A stretch of 53,136 nt of DNA, from positions 1-53,136 of the forward strand of contig NZ_JAQISW010000014.1 of NCBI RefSeq assembly GCF_028618435.1, written 5' to 3'. This document shows positions 39,794-48,257 of this stretch, one piece after another. Every line of letters starts with the position of its first letter. Positions within the stretch are counted from its first letter, which is position 1. The translations under genes were made by a program, and so were the position numbers. The notes under the pieces are model-generated. The model searched no databases. It was not told the DNA's origin and saw only the letters and a list, made by a program, of their open reading frames with translations. The stretch comes from Bartonella sp. MM73XJBT.G (GTDB lineage Bacteria; Pseudomonadota; Alphaproteobacteria; Rhizobiales; Rhizobiaceae).

Positions 39794-40419
39794 TAATTAA
39801 AATTAACCTTTGGAGTTTTTTGGCTATCCGTATCGATGGTAAAAGTTGGTATCGGTTTAGCATCACGAAACCATAATTTTGCCCAAATCATTGTCGGCAT
39901 TGTTTTGAGTGCTGTATTGTAGGCACGAACTGTTTCGATATAATCGCGGCGCGCAACGGAGATACGGTTTTCAGTTCCTTCTAGTTGTGATTGAAGAGCA
40001 AGAAAGTTCTGGTTTGCTTTAAGATCCGGATAGTTTTCAACAACTGCCATAAGCCGCGAAAGTGCACTTGATAAATTTGCTTGATTTTTGAGATATTGCT
40101 GCATAATTTCCGGATTATTCAACATATCTGCATTAATGTTGACTTGTGTTGCTTTGGCACGTGCTTCAATGACATTTGTGAAAACGCTTTGTTCATGGGC
40201 TGCGTAAGCTTTAACTGTTTCTACAAGATTGGGGATGAGATCTGTACGGCGTTGATATTGATTAAGCACTTCACTCCATGCTGCGTGTGCTTTTTCTTCA
40301 TTTGTTGGTATCGTATTAAATCCGCAACCACTTAAAAATGGTATTAACCCTGCCAAAAAAATAACAATTGAAAATTGTTTTAATATTTTAAATATTGAAG
40401 AAGTTTGTACATTTAACAT
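39793..40419 (-). CDS. LemA family lipoprotein
   Basis: Encodes 208 residues. The N terminus ends in a lipobox, FLSGC, with the acylated cysteine at about residue 32. The helical LemA domain follows, with QYQRRTDLIPNLVETVKAYAAHE and VENYPDLKANQNFLALQSQLEGTENRI. LemA proteins have unknown function. It is co-transcribed with the TPM gene (TAATG overlap). Confidence 0.92.
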   Translation of the reverse strand: MLNVQTSSIFKILKQFSIVIFLAGLIPFLSGCGFNTIPTNEEKAHAAWSEVLNQYQRRTDLIPNLVETVKAYAAHEQSVFTNVIEARAKATQVNINADMLNNPEIMQQYLKNQANLSSALSRLMAVVENYPDLKANQNFLALQSQLEGTENRISVARRDYIETVRAYNTALKTMPTMIWAKLWFRDAKPIPTFTIDTDSQKTPKVNFN

Positions 40420-41180
40420 AAAGATGTCTCCATAGATATTTTAGTATCATATAGGGTTTATCTCACTTGTGGAAAGTATTTTTAAGTTTATAAATAGCTA
40501 TATTATTATTAATAGATCGACATCTCTGTGCGCTTTCAGCGTGCTTTAAGTGACTTTTTGATATAAAAACACTAATGAGAATATAGATGTTATCTTGTGA
40601 AAGATCAACACTATTCCTATCAATTATTCTTATAAAAGATTATAAGATTATATTATTTCCGTAGGATTTTTTCTGTTTCAGAACGTAGCAAATAACAATT
40701 GGGAAAAAGAAGAATATAGGTATCAAGTTTATAAAAAGAAGAGGAAGTTCCCATTTTTTCCTTCTTTAGAAGTCGTGCTTAACCTATTGGATAAAAAGGT
40801 TTTTAGATTATAGATATCAACAATTATGAAAAAGGGGAAAAATGCTACATTGAAAAACGTTTAACTGCAAAGTAAAAGATTTAATGGATTAGCTGATGAT
40901 TATGATCGCTATCGTCCTCATTTCCCCTTACTTTATTGAAGTTCATGTTTTTTTCCTTTTAAGAATAAAAAGCATTTGTCCATCATGGATGTAGGCATTG
41001 ATGAGAGGAAATTGTTAAGATGTTAAGGAATAGCACCAATATTATGCATTTTTATCCTAAGAAATGACTTTTAAAAAAGTATTTTCATTTAAAGAGTGAT
41101 TATATTTTTTTATTTTATAGGTTTTATAGAAGGATCAATAATGTTAAGGGGTGTACTTTAATTAAAAAAGAAAGAAAATT
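40420..41180. other. 761-base spacer with a methyltransferase relic
   Basis: No intact gene. The only recognisable part is the short methyltransferase-like stretch at 40877-40939. The last 30 bases contain the AAAGAAAGAAA leader of hutH. Confidence 0.6.
40877..40939 (+). pseudogene. Relic of a SAM-dependent methyltransferase N terminus
   Basis: The frame reads RFNGLADDYDRYRPHFP and then stops. The pattern F-x-G-L-A-x-x-Y-D-x-Y-R-P is the characteristic start of class I methyltransferases of the UbiE/SmtA-like kind. An in-frame stop lies just upstream at 40862, and no glycine-rich SAM-binding motif follows. Confidence 0.5.
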
Positions 41181-42719
41181 ATGACGATTATACTAAACCC
41201 GGGTGAGGTAGCACTTAGCGAACTTGAAGCTATTTATTTTGATGGTGCAATCACTAAGCTTCATCATGATACGCATTTAGCTATCGAGAAAGGAGCGCAG
41301 CGCATTGCTGAAATTGTTGCAGGAAGTGAGCCTGTATATGGTATTAATACTGGTTTTGGGAAGTTGGCTTCCATTAAAATTGATGCAGATAAAGTCACTG
41401 TGTTGCAGAGAAATCTTATTTTGTCTCATTGTTGTGGGGTAGGAGATCCTCTTTCTGAAAATATCGTGCGTTTGATGATGAGCTTAAAGCTGATCTCTTT
41501 GGGAAGAGGGGCTTCAGGAGTTCGTTTAGAGTTAGTCAATTTGCTGGAAAATATGCTTGTAAAGGGTGTTATTCCTGTCATCCCAGAAAAAGGATCAGTT
41601 GGCGCTTCAGGTGATCTTGCGCCACTTGCTCATATGGCGGCTGTTATGATGGGAGAAGGAGAAGCGTTTTTTCAGAATGTTCGTATGAGTGGAGCGGTTG
41701 CGTTAGAAAAAGCAGGGTTGTCTCCTATTATTTTAGAGGCAAAGGAAGGTCTAGCTCTTATTAATGGGACTCAAACATCAACAGCACTTGCACTTGCCGG
41801 CCTTTTTCGAGCTTATCGGGCATTGTGTGGTGGATTGTTGGCTGGGGCTTTAACGACAGATGCTACCATGGGATCAACAGCACCATTTCATCCTGATATC
41901 CATATTTTACGAGGCCATTATGGGCAGATTGCCGTATCAAAAACATTAGAAAAGCTTGTAGAGGATTCAGAAATTCGTGCAGCACATTTACGGGGTGATG
42001 AGCGTGTACAAGATCCTTATTGTATACGTTGTCAGCCACAGGTTATGGGGGCATGTTTTGATATTTTGCAAGCAGCAGCAAAAACACTGATTATTGAAGC
42101 AAATGCTGTTACAGATAATCCGTTGATTTTAAGAAATGGTGAGGTTGTATCCGGTGGGAATTTTCATGCTGAGCCTGTAGCGTTTGCTGCTGATCAAATT
42201 GCTCTTGCTTTGTGTGAAATAGGATCTATTTCTCAACGGCGTATTGCTCTGATGGTTGATCCAGCAGTTTCTTATGGTCTGCCGGCTTTTTTAGCGCACA
42301 ATGCTGGACTAAATTCAGGTTTCATGATCGCTGAAGTAACAGCAGCAGCTTTAATGTCTGAAAATAAGCAAATGGCTCATCCTGCTTGCGTTGATTCAAC
42401 ACCAACTTCAGCTAATCAAGAAGATCATGTTTCAATGGCTTGCCATGGTGCTCGTCGGTTATTGGTAATGAGCGAAAACCTTTTTACAATTATTGGCATT
42501 GAAACGCTTATTGCAGCACAAGGAATTGAATATCGTGCACCTTTAAAAACAAGTACTCTTTTACAGTCTGTTATGGGATTTTTACGCAAAAATATTGCTT
42601 CTCTTAAGGAAGATCGCTATCTGGCTCCAGATCTTCATCAAGCACATGTACTTGTACGTGAAGGGCGCTTATTATCTGTTTTACCAGAAACAATTTTTCC
42701 TTCCTTAAGTTTTCAATAA
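41181..42719 (+). CDS. hutH: Histidine ammonia-lyase
   Basis: Encodes 512 residues, the family length. It deaminates histidine to urocanate. The self-formed MIO cofactor triad is Ala142-Ser143-Gly144 in [16 protein letters not shown]; the early [11 protein letters not shown] segment provides the catalytic tyrosine (Y53). No urocanase, imidazolonepropionase or other hut gene is in the window. An amino-acid permease follows about 1 kb downstream and may supply histidine. Confidence 0.96.
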   Translation: MTIILNPGEVALSELEAIYFDGAITKLHHDTHLAIEKGAQRIAEIVAGSEPVYGINTGFGKLASIKIDADKVTVLQRNLILSHCCGVGDPLSENIVRLMMSLKLISLGRGASGVRLELVNLLENMLVKGVIPVIPEKGSVGASGDLAPLAHMAAVMMGEGEAFFQNVRMSGAVALEKAGLSPIILEAKEGLALINGTQTSTALALAGLFRAYRALCGGLLAGALTTDATMGSTAPFHPDIHILRGHYGQIAVSKTLEKLVEDSEIRAAHLRGDERVQDPYCIRCQPQVMGACFDILQAAAKTLIIEANAVTDNPLILRNGEVVSGGNFHAEPVAFAADQIALALCEIGSISQRRIALMVDPAVSYGLPAFLAHNAGLNSGFMIAEVTAAALMSENKQMAHPACVDSTPTSANQEDHVSMACHGARRLLVMSENLFTIIGIETLIAAQGIEYRAPLKTSTLLQSVMGFLRKNIASLKEDRYLAPDLHQAHVLVREGRLLSVLPETIFPSLSFQ

Positions 42720-42736
42720 TATTTGTTTTAAGGCGA

Positions 42737-42775
42737 ATGAGGAAGGCTAGATATTGAATTTTGAAACTTCCTCAT
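42737..42775 (+). terminator. Possible hairpin terminator after hutH
   Basis: ATGAGGAAG (42737-42745) and CTTCCTCAT (42767-42775) are perfect complements 18 bases after the hutH stop. The loop is 21 bases and no T-run follows, so the terminator role is uncertain. Confidence 0.45.
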
Positions 42776-42941
42776 GTAAAAATATAGAAGATCAATACTA
42801 TATTTAAATTATTTAATTAATTATGTATATATCTGCTACTTGTAACCAACTAGATATTTTATTTTATATTCTTCTTGTTTGTTAATACTTTATGAGTTTT
42901 ATAGTTCATTTTTTGTATTTTAATTAAAAAAGGAGAAGTAA

Positions 42942-43301
42942 ATGTTTAAAAATGCTAGATTATGTATTTTAACAACAATACTTTTTTGTTTTTCACAAAC
43001 TCTTGAGGTTCATGCAAGTTTTAGGAGAGGTAGCTTTTCAGAGAAAACTTTTGTTATGATGGCTGCTCAAGAGAAAGAGCCTCTCGTTTCGGCAAAAAAC
43101 AAAGGTTTTATTAATATCTCAGGGAAAACTCCTAGAGGAAAGGAGAGAGCTATTATTGGACAAACAGTCAAAGATGCTATTTTTACCGTATATTTTTTTA
43201 TCGGAAAACTTGTTGTTAAAGTTGTTGGAGCCCTTAGAGGATGGGCTGTGGATGCACTTTCTCATACTTTTAAAAATTGGCGAGTTTCGCTTTATCACTG
43301 A
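42942..43301 (+). CDS. Small exported protein, unknown, apparently shortened by a TGA
   Basis: Encodes 119 residues with an AAAAGGAGAAGTAA ribosome-binding site. A signal peptide is likely (MFKNARLC, a hydrophobic stretch, VHA cleavage near residue 25). The mature part is basic, and its C-terminal third (about 83-112) is hydrophobic to amphipathic, with VYFFIGKLVVKVVGALRGWAVDAL. In the same frame the DNA continues open for another 37 codons after the TGA, with similar Lys/Ile/Val-rich content, to a TAG at 43413 that lies within a perfect palindrome. I recognise no family. Confidence 0.75.
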   Translation: MFKNARLCILTTILFCFSQTLEVHASFRRGSFSEKTFVMMAAQEKEPLVSAKNKGFINISGKTPRGKERAIIGQTVKDAIFTVYFFIGKLVVKVVGALRGWAVDALSHTFKNWRVSLYH

Positions 43302-43415
43302 TTGAGTTCATTAATTGGTGCAAAAGGTTTGTTTTATGGACCAAAAGAAATTTTTCTAAAAGTAACAAAAAAATTAATTGTACGCATAGTTAATGCTCTT
43401 GTTATGAATTTTTAG
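43302..43415 (+). pseudogene. In-frame extension beyond the TGA of the small exported protein
   Basis: From 43302 the frame of the preceding gene is open: LSSLIGAKGLFYGPKE, then a Lys/Val/Ile-rich helix ending ALVMNF at the TAG 43413-43415. Its composition matches the C-terminal helix of the upstream gene. The terminator-like palindrome starts exactly here, suggesting the original gene end was here and the TGA is a later nonsense change, or is read through. Confidence 0.5.
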
Positions 43416-43450
43416 ACTTCTATTTCAGTGCACTGAAATAGAAGTCTAAA
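43411..43450 (+). terminator. Perfect 40-base palindrome (hairpin)
   Basis: TTTAGACTTCTATTTCAGTG (43411-43430) is followed at once by its exact reverse complement (43431-43450). All 40 bases match. As RNA it forms a very stable hairpin; no T-run follows beyond the AGTTTA sequence. It lies at the end of the extended reading frame, so a bidirectional terminator is the simplest role. A protein-binding site is an alternative. Confidence 0.75.
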
Positions 43451-43739
43451 AGTTTACACTACATTAAAGCTAATTTTCTTTGTAAAAAACTCTAGAATAC
43501 GAAATGAATTAAATGACAATTATAAAAAAATTCATTATCACTTTATTTAACGAAATTGCAAGCTATAAAAGCTGAATAATTCGCTATAAAAGTATTTTTT
43601 CATTGTTTAGAGCAAAGTGTTGAGCTGGCTGGTCTTCGATGTTTTTGAAATATATTTGTGAAAGAAACATGGAGCTTTATTTATCATAAAGCCGTTATTG
43701 TTGTGTATTTTATCAGCATTTCAATAAAAAAGGAAAGAA
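43451..43739. other. Spacer before the amino-acid permease
   Basis: No gene. It should hold the permease promoter; the last bases have AAAAAAGGAAAGAA as ribosome-binding site. Confidence 0.5.
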
Positions 43740-45116
43740 ATGGCAATAAATGAACTGAAGAGGGGGATGAGTAAACGTCAAGTTATTTTTTTAGCTCTTG
43801 GCTCTGCTATTGGAACAGGTCTTTTTTATGGGTCAGCCCAAGCAATTAAGCTTGCGGGTCCCAGTGTTTTGATTGCCTATTGTATTGCTGGTTTAGCTAT
43901 TTTTATGGTTATGCGGGCTTTAGGAGAGATGATCCTTTATAATCCATTGCCTGGTTCTTTTGCTCGTTATGCGGCAAATTACATATCGCCATTAGCAGGT
44001 TTTTTAACCGGATGGACATATGTGTTTGAGATGATTCTTGTGGGTTTGGCTGATATTACAGCTTTTGCGACTTATATGGGTTTCTGGTATCCTGATGTTG
44101 CTCCTTGGGTATGGGCACTGAGTATTACATTCATCATCACGGGTATTAATTTAGCTGCTGTAGAAGTCTATGGTGAACTAGAGTTTTGGCTGTCTTCTAT
44201 TAAAGTTATTGCTATCATTGCGATGATTATTTTAGGAATAGCAATTATTTTTGGGGGATGGGGTGAAGGTACAGATTCTTCCACTGTTACTGTTCATAAT
44301 TTATGGAAGAATGGAGGTATTTTTCCTAATGGTTGGTTTGGTTTTTTAGCTTGTTTTAGTGTTGTTGTTTTTGCTTTTGGTGGCATAGAAATCATTGGCA
44401 TGGCAGTCATGGAAGTTCAAAACCCTCATCAAACGATTTCAAAGGCAATTAATTCCACTCCAGTTCGTATTTTACTTTTTTATGTTATGACGTTAGCTAT
44501 TTTAATGTCTCTTTATCCTTGGAATGAGATTGGTCTTATGGATAGTCCTTTTGTGTCTATTTTTGAAAATCTTGGGATTTCATATGCAGCAAATATTTTA
44601 AATATTGTTGTTGTTACAGCGGCTATTTCGGCAATGAATAGCGGAATGTATGGTGCTTGTCGTATGGTCCATGGTTTATCGCAGGAAGGTTATGCTTTAA
44701 AGAAGTTCCAATATTTATCAAAAAATGGCATACCAGTTTTTGTTATTTTGATGGTCTTTGCTATTTTTCTTCTTGGTGCTGTTCTTAATTATTTTTATCA
44801 TGAAAAGCTTTTTTTTCTTATTGCATCAATGGCAACATTTGCGACGGTTTTCGTTTGGATGATGATTCTACTTTCGCAAATTTTTATGCGAATTAAGATG
44901 CCTAAAGAAACACAGAAGGGGTTAAGCTTTCCCATTCCACTTTGGCCAATAGGATCAATTTTTTCTATTTTATTTATGGCTTTTATTTTTATTCTCTTAT
45001 GGTACTTCGATGAGACGCGACCAGTTTTAATTGTCGGTATTAGTTGGATTGCTTGGCTTATTATTTGTTTTTATAGCCTTAAACTTTATAATTTTGAGCA
45101 GAAGAAACTGCAATAA
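43740..45116 (+). CDS. Amino-acid permease, APC superfamily (AAT type, ProY/HutT-like)
   Basis: Encodes 458 residues with about twelve membrane segments. The start KRGMSKRQVIFLALGSAIGTGLFYGSA and segment GEMILYNPLPGSFARYA are signatures of the AAT family, inner-membrane proton symporters for amino acids. Closest types by pattern are ProY/HutT. Being near hutH suggests histidine as a substrate, but that is inference. Confidence 0.9.
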   Translation: MAINELKRGMSKRQVIFLALGSAIGTGLFYGSAQAIKLAGPSVLIAYCIAGLAIFMVMRALGEMILYNPLPGSFARYAANYISPLAGFLTGWTYVFEMILVGLADITAFATYMGFWYPDVAPWVWALSITFIITGINLAAVEVYGELEFWLSSIKVIAIIAMIILGIAIIFGGWGEGTDSSTVTVHNLWKNGGIFPNGWFGFLACFSVVVFAFGGIEIIGMAVMEVQNPHQTISKAINSTPVRILLFYVMTLAILMSLYPWNEIGLMDSPFVSIFENLGISYAANILNIVVVTAAISAMNSGMYGACRMVHGLSQEGYALKKFQYLSKNGIPVFVILMVFAIFLLGAVLNYFYHEKLFFLIASMATFATVFVWMMILLSQIFMRIKMPKETQKGLSFPIPLWPIGSIFSILFMAFIFILLWYFDETRPVLIVGISWIAWLIICFYSLKLYNFEQKKLQ

Positions 45117-45770
45117 AATAAAGATTAAACTAAAAAGAAATAGTTGATGTCTTTAGAAGAACGGGTATTTAATCGTTTCCCTCCAAAGGTTGGGACAATC
45201 TAGATTGAAAATAATCTGCTCGTTAGCATTTTTCTTTGGAATATTTTTTTAGCCATTACCTATGATAATAACTCCATCATATAAGTATCAGATATTTTTT
45301 GGTGGTAAGCTGCCCCGCAATATAAGTACTTCACGTTAAAATGATTTTATAATTAAAATGCCCAAAAATGTGAAGAGATTTTACTAGATACAAGGCTATA
45401 AGAAAATATTTTTTTCTAAACTGATTAAGTTAAGTGCTCTTTCATAAGAGACGTTATTGTAAGAATTGTTTCTATATTTTGATTTATGTTTTTTATCGAT
45501 ACTCAATTAAGCCAAATAAATTATTTTATAAGCTTTTTAAAAAATTGAGTTTTTAAGTTTTGTTATTAAAAAAAATCGCTAACTTTTTAGAAGCGAAGGT
45601 GAAATTTTTATGCATTCCCTTGTAAAGAAGAGTACACATTCTAAAAGTATATTGCGATTATTATGGGGTAAAGAGGAGGAATTTTTAATTTTTATTATCA
45701 TTTTTTCAAAAAGAATTGACGCTGGTAGAAAATAGCAGATAACAGAGCAAGAAAAGCAAGCTGCTTTTGA
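45117..45770. other. Spacer with no recognised gene, left edge of accessory region
   Basis: Only short broken frames, such as an 18-codon MSLEERVFNRFPPKVGTI that ends at a TAG. AT-rich. It marks the change from core genes to island remnants. Confidence 0.5.
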
Positions 45771-46046
45771 AAAGTTTGTCATTGCCTATTTGACGCAAGA
45801 CCCGCTTCAGAAGCTTATGAGTATATTGTCAATGGTAGACCCGCTCTTGAATGGGTTATGGGGCGTCAATGTGTAAAGACTGATAAAAAGAGTGGCATTG
45901 TGAATGATGCCAATCGTTATGCCGTTGAAACCATTGGCAACCCTGCCTACCCTCTAGAGTTGTTTCAAAGGGTTATTACCGTAAGTTTAGAAACCATGAA
46001 AATCGTAAAAAAACTACCAAAATTGGAAATTAGAGAAACTGAATAG
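45771..46046 (+). pseudogene. 3' remnant of a type ISP restriction-modification enzyme
   Basis: The open frame encodes about 90 residues: EAYEYIVNGRPALEWVMGRQ, then VKTDKKSGIVNDANRYAVET, then NPAYPLELFQRVITVSLETMKIVKKLPKL. This is the well-conserved end of the large helicase-methylase-type restriction enzymes (COG4889-like, type ISP). The full protein would be over 1,500 residues, so helicase, nuclease and methylase domains are all lost. No start is present upstream; the frame is closed by a stop at 45768. Confidence 0.8.
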
Positions 46047-46082
46047 ACTTGGTATGCCACATAATGGGTATATTAACCTTAT

Positions 46083-46123
46083 AAGGGGTAAAAGGTCTTA
46101 TACCTATAGGTTCTATACCCCCT
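46083..46123. repeat. Imperfect inverted repeat with a 10-base palindrome
   Basis: AAGGGGTA (46083-46090) opposes TACCCCCTT (46116-46124), with the palindrome ACCTATAGGT (46102-46111) between. It may be the old terminator of the restriction enzyme remnant. Confidence 0.4.
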
Positions 46124-46165
46124 TTATACATTGCTTACGTACAATCTTTAAAAGGATAATTTATC

Positions 46166-46306
46166 ATGCGTTATTCTAAAAAGAAGAAACTTGCACTTTT
46201 AGATACTCTTATTTGGATTGCTTTAAGACTTTTAAGAAACCCACTCTTAAATAGAATTAGATTTTTTTACATTGCCTTTAAGAGGTTATACCGTAATCTA
46301 AAATGA
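46166..46306 (+). CDS. Hypothetical 46-residue basic protein
   Basis: An ATG with AAAGGATAATTTATC upstream starts a 46-codon frame (MRYSKKKKLALLDTLIWIALRLLRNPLLN...). It is strongly basic with an amphipathic, Leu/Ile-rich centre, so it could associate with membranes. The good ribosome-binding site supports translation; the small size and position among remnants argue caution. Confidence 0.4.
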   Translation: MRYSKKKKLALLDTLIWIALRLLRNPLLNRIRFFYIAFKRLYRNLK

Positions 46307-47078
46307 TAACTTTATCCTTTTCAAAAGCTTTGTTTAAAGAGAGTTATGTATATTCATTTTTCTTATATTACTTATAGGTTTTGTAGGTTCTTAAAACCCC
46401 CACCCCCCCTACAAAACCCCTTTTTATATATATTATAGATTGTATTTACGGATTGTATTTAATATAGGTTGTTTATTTAAAAGATTAACATATTGAAATA
46501 TATTGATTTTTATTTTCACCATTCAAAAAAAATAATAGAGGGTCTAAAAAGAACTGACAAAACTGACATCACTGACAAAAGCCTATTAAAAGGAATTTTA
46601 CTGATCTCTATAATTATCAATCTCTCTTTAGATGTTTTCATAACAGTCTATAAATTACAATTATCCTACTTATCGTTTCTCTTATGAAAATGAAAAATGA
46701 TGCCATGGCTATAAAGCATATAACAGCTATAGAAAATGCGTAAAAACAGCAGCTTCAAATAACTAAACTGTAAATGAACGCATTGATTATAAAGAGAGCA
46801 CCTATAAGAGGCTATTAAATTTTAAATGTATTATAAACAAAATTCACAAAAAAATTTAAATTCATTTAGTAAAAAAACTGATAGGTTATAAAGTTTAAAA
46901 TACGCATAATGAGAGCCTTTTTAAATATTATAGATGTATAGATTCAAAACATAACGCAATCGTTTCATAAAGCCCATAATATAGCTTTAAACGCATATAA
47001 ATATAAAAGAAGCAATTCATAATCATAAGATATTATCAATACACAACGTATTTAAAAAATACAAAAAAAGATAAAATA
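46307..47078. other. AT-rich spacer with small repeats
   Basis: No gene is confidently seen. It contains a C-rich stretch (46398-46429) and three 9-base repeats starting ACTGACA at 46553, 46562 and 46571, which lie in a TTG-started 64-codon frame (46493-46687) that I regard as doubtful. Confidence 0.5.
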
Positions 47079-47204
47079 TTATTTGACAATAAATACGTAT
47101 TTTGTTATATGAAGACGATACGCTAATTTTTGTATTGTTATCCCCATTTCTTCTAAAAAAGCTACTTTTAGAACTTCACTAGAATGGGCGGGGTTATGCG
47201 TCAT
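47079..47204 (-). pseudogene. Truncated HigA-like antitoxin
   Basis: An ATG at 47204 starts 41 codons: MTHNPAHSSEVLKVAFLEEM, then GITIQKLAYRLHITKYVFIV. This matches the first half of HigA/VapI-type helix-turn-helix antitoxins (PAHPGEVL-like start, then the DNA-binding helices), which are normally about 95-105 residues. It is cut before the recognition helix ends. It lies just downstream of the HigB remnant, the usual higB-higA order. Confidence 0.7.
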
Positions 47205-47222
47205 TTGTTTTCATTCCTTTCA

Positions 47223-47309
47223 TCAATGGTAATCTTGATAATCAACAAGCTCCACATCTGTTCCGATAAAGCGAAAAATAACACGCCAATTTCCATTCAT
47301 CTTAAAAAG
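47223..47309 (-). pseudogene. HigB-like toxin, C-terminal remnant
   Basis: The frame encodes KMNGNWRVIFRFIGTDVELV and then DYQDYH before the stop. GNWR-x-x-F-RF and the DY-x-DYH end are the signature of the HigB (RelE-superfamily) mRNA-cleaving toxins. The N-terminal two thirds is missing. The break coincides, within about 10 bases, with the end of the EamA transporter gene, so this gene was probably cut by the arrival of that cassette or a deletion. Confidence 0.75.
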
Positions 47310-47313
47310 TATA

Positions 47314-48246
47314 TTACTCTTTATGCGCATTGGGAACGGCTTTTCTAGATCCTAGTAAGCTGAATATATAGCCTTGTCCGATTAGAACTCCAAAAATCGT
47401 AACAAAAACGCCTATGATTTGCATGATTTGAGGGATGAAGCCGAACAGGATTTGCACCAATAAAGCTGAAATAGGTACAAAATTGAAAAATATCGCCGTC
47501 TTACCCGGACCTCGGATCGCTATTCCAATATTCCAAAATAGGTAGGCTAAAACTGATCCTGCAACCCCTATCCAAAGGAGTGCGAATAAACTAGCGCCGG
47601 ACATAGACATGGTTTCTTGAAGAGGGGATTCGAATAAAAAGGTTAGGACGCCAAGGGCGACGGTGCCAGAGAGCATCGTCCAGCTTGTTGTTTCAAGCGG
47701 GGTTGCGTTCTTGACAAATGACCGCGTGCCCACGGTATAGAACGCCCAACCAATGGAACCTAAAAGAATCATAATATCTCCTTTGGCAAAGGAAACATGG
47801 TTAGACAAAAATCTCCCATTTGTTATGACTAAATAGACCCCGAACATGCTAATGAGCATCCCTATAACCCTCTCACAGGTTGGGAAAGATTTATTCATGA
47901 TAGCTTCAATAATATTAGCACTAATAGGGGTTGTCGCCATGATGAGGGAGGCTGTTATGGGATTTGACGTTTGCAAGCCAACAAATAAAGCGCCATTAAA
48001 CCCTGCCACACCGATAATTCCTAGGAAAATATAAGAAATAAAATTTTGCGATAAAACATGCCACCGCAAGCCTTCTTTGAAAATCATAATTAAAAATATG
48101 GCGATTACGGCAATGAGAAACCGCTCAAAAGAAGCCGTCCATGGAGAAACAGTCGTTAAAGCTATCTTAGTGGCTTGGAAATTGGAACCCCAAAAAAAGG
48201 TTCCTACGAGGGTTAAGACAAGAGCTATTCTGGGCGTGATTTTCAT
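47314..48246 (-). CDS. EamA/DMT-family transporter
   Basis: Encodes 310 residues from the ATG at 48246, preceded by AAGGAT; an in-frame upstream start at 48273 overlaps the previous gene. Two EamA repeats of five membrane segments each are seen (first repeat with GTFFWGSNFQATKIAL, second with GDIMILLGSIGWAFYTVGTR). Members export amino acids or metabolites across the inner membrane. It starts 11 bases after the decarboxylase-family gene, so they are co-transcribed. Substrate unknown. Confidence 0.9.
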   Translation of the reverse strand: MKITPRIALVLTLVGTFFWGSNFQATKIALTTVSPWTASFERFLIAVIAIFLIMIFKEGLRWHVLSQNFISYIFLGIIGVAGFNGALFVGLQTSNPITASLIMATTPISANIIEAIMNKSFPTCERVIGMLISMFGVYLVITNGRFLSNHVSFAKGDIMILLGSIGWAFYTVGTRSFVKNATPLETTSWTMLSGTVALGVLTFLFESPLQETMSMSGASLFALLWIGVAGSVLAYLFWNIGIAIRGPGKTAIFFNFVPISALLVQILFGFIPQIMQIIGVFVTIFGVLIGQGYIFSLLGSRKAVPNAHKE

Positions 48247-48257
48247 TGGATAGATCC

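Noticed and set aside
46493..46687. 64-codon frame starting at TTG
   Set aside because: No ribosome-binding site and a rare start; probably chance or a fragment of a lost gene.
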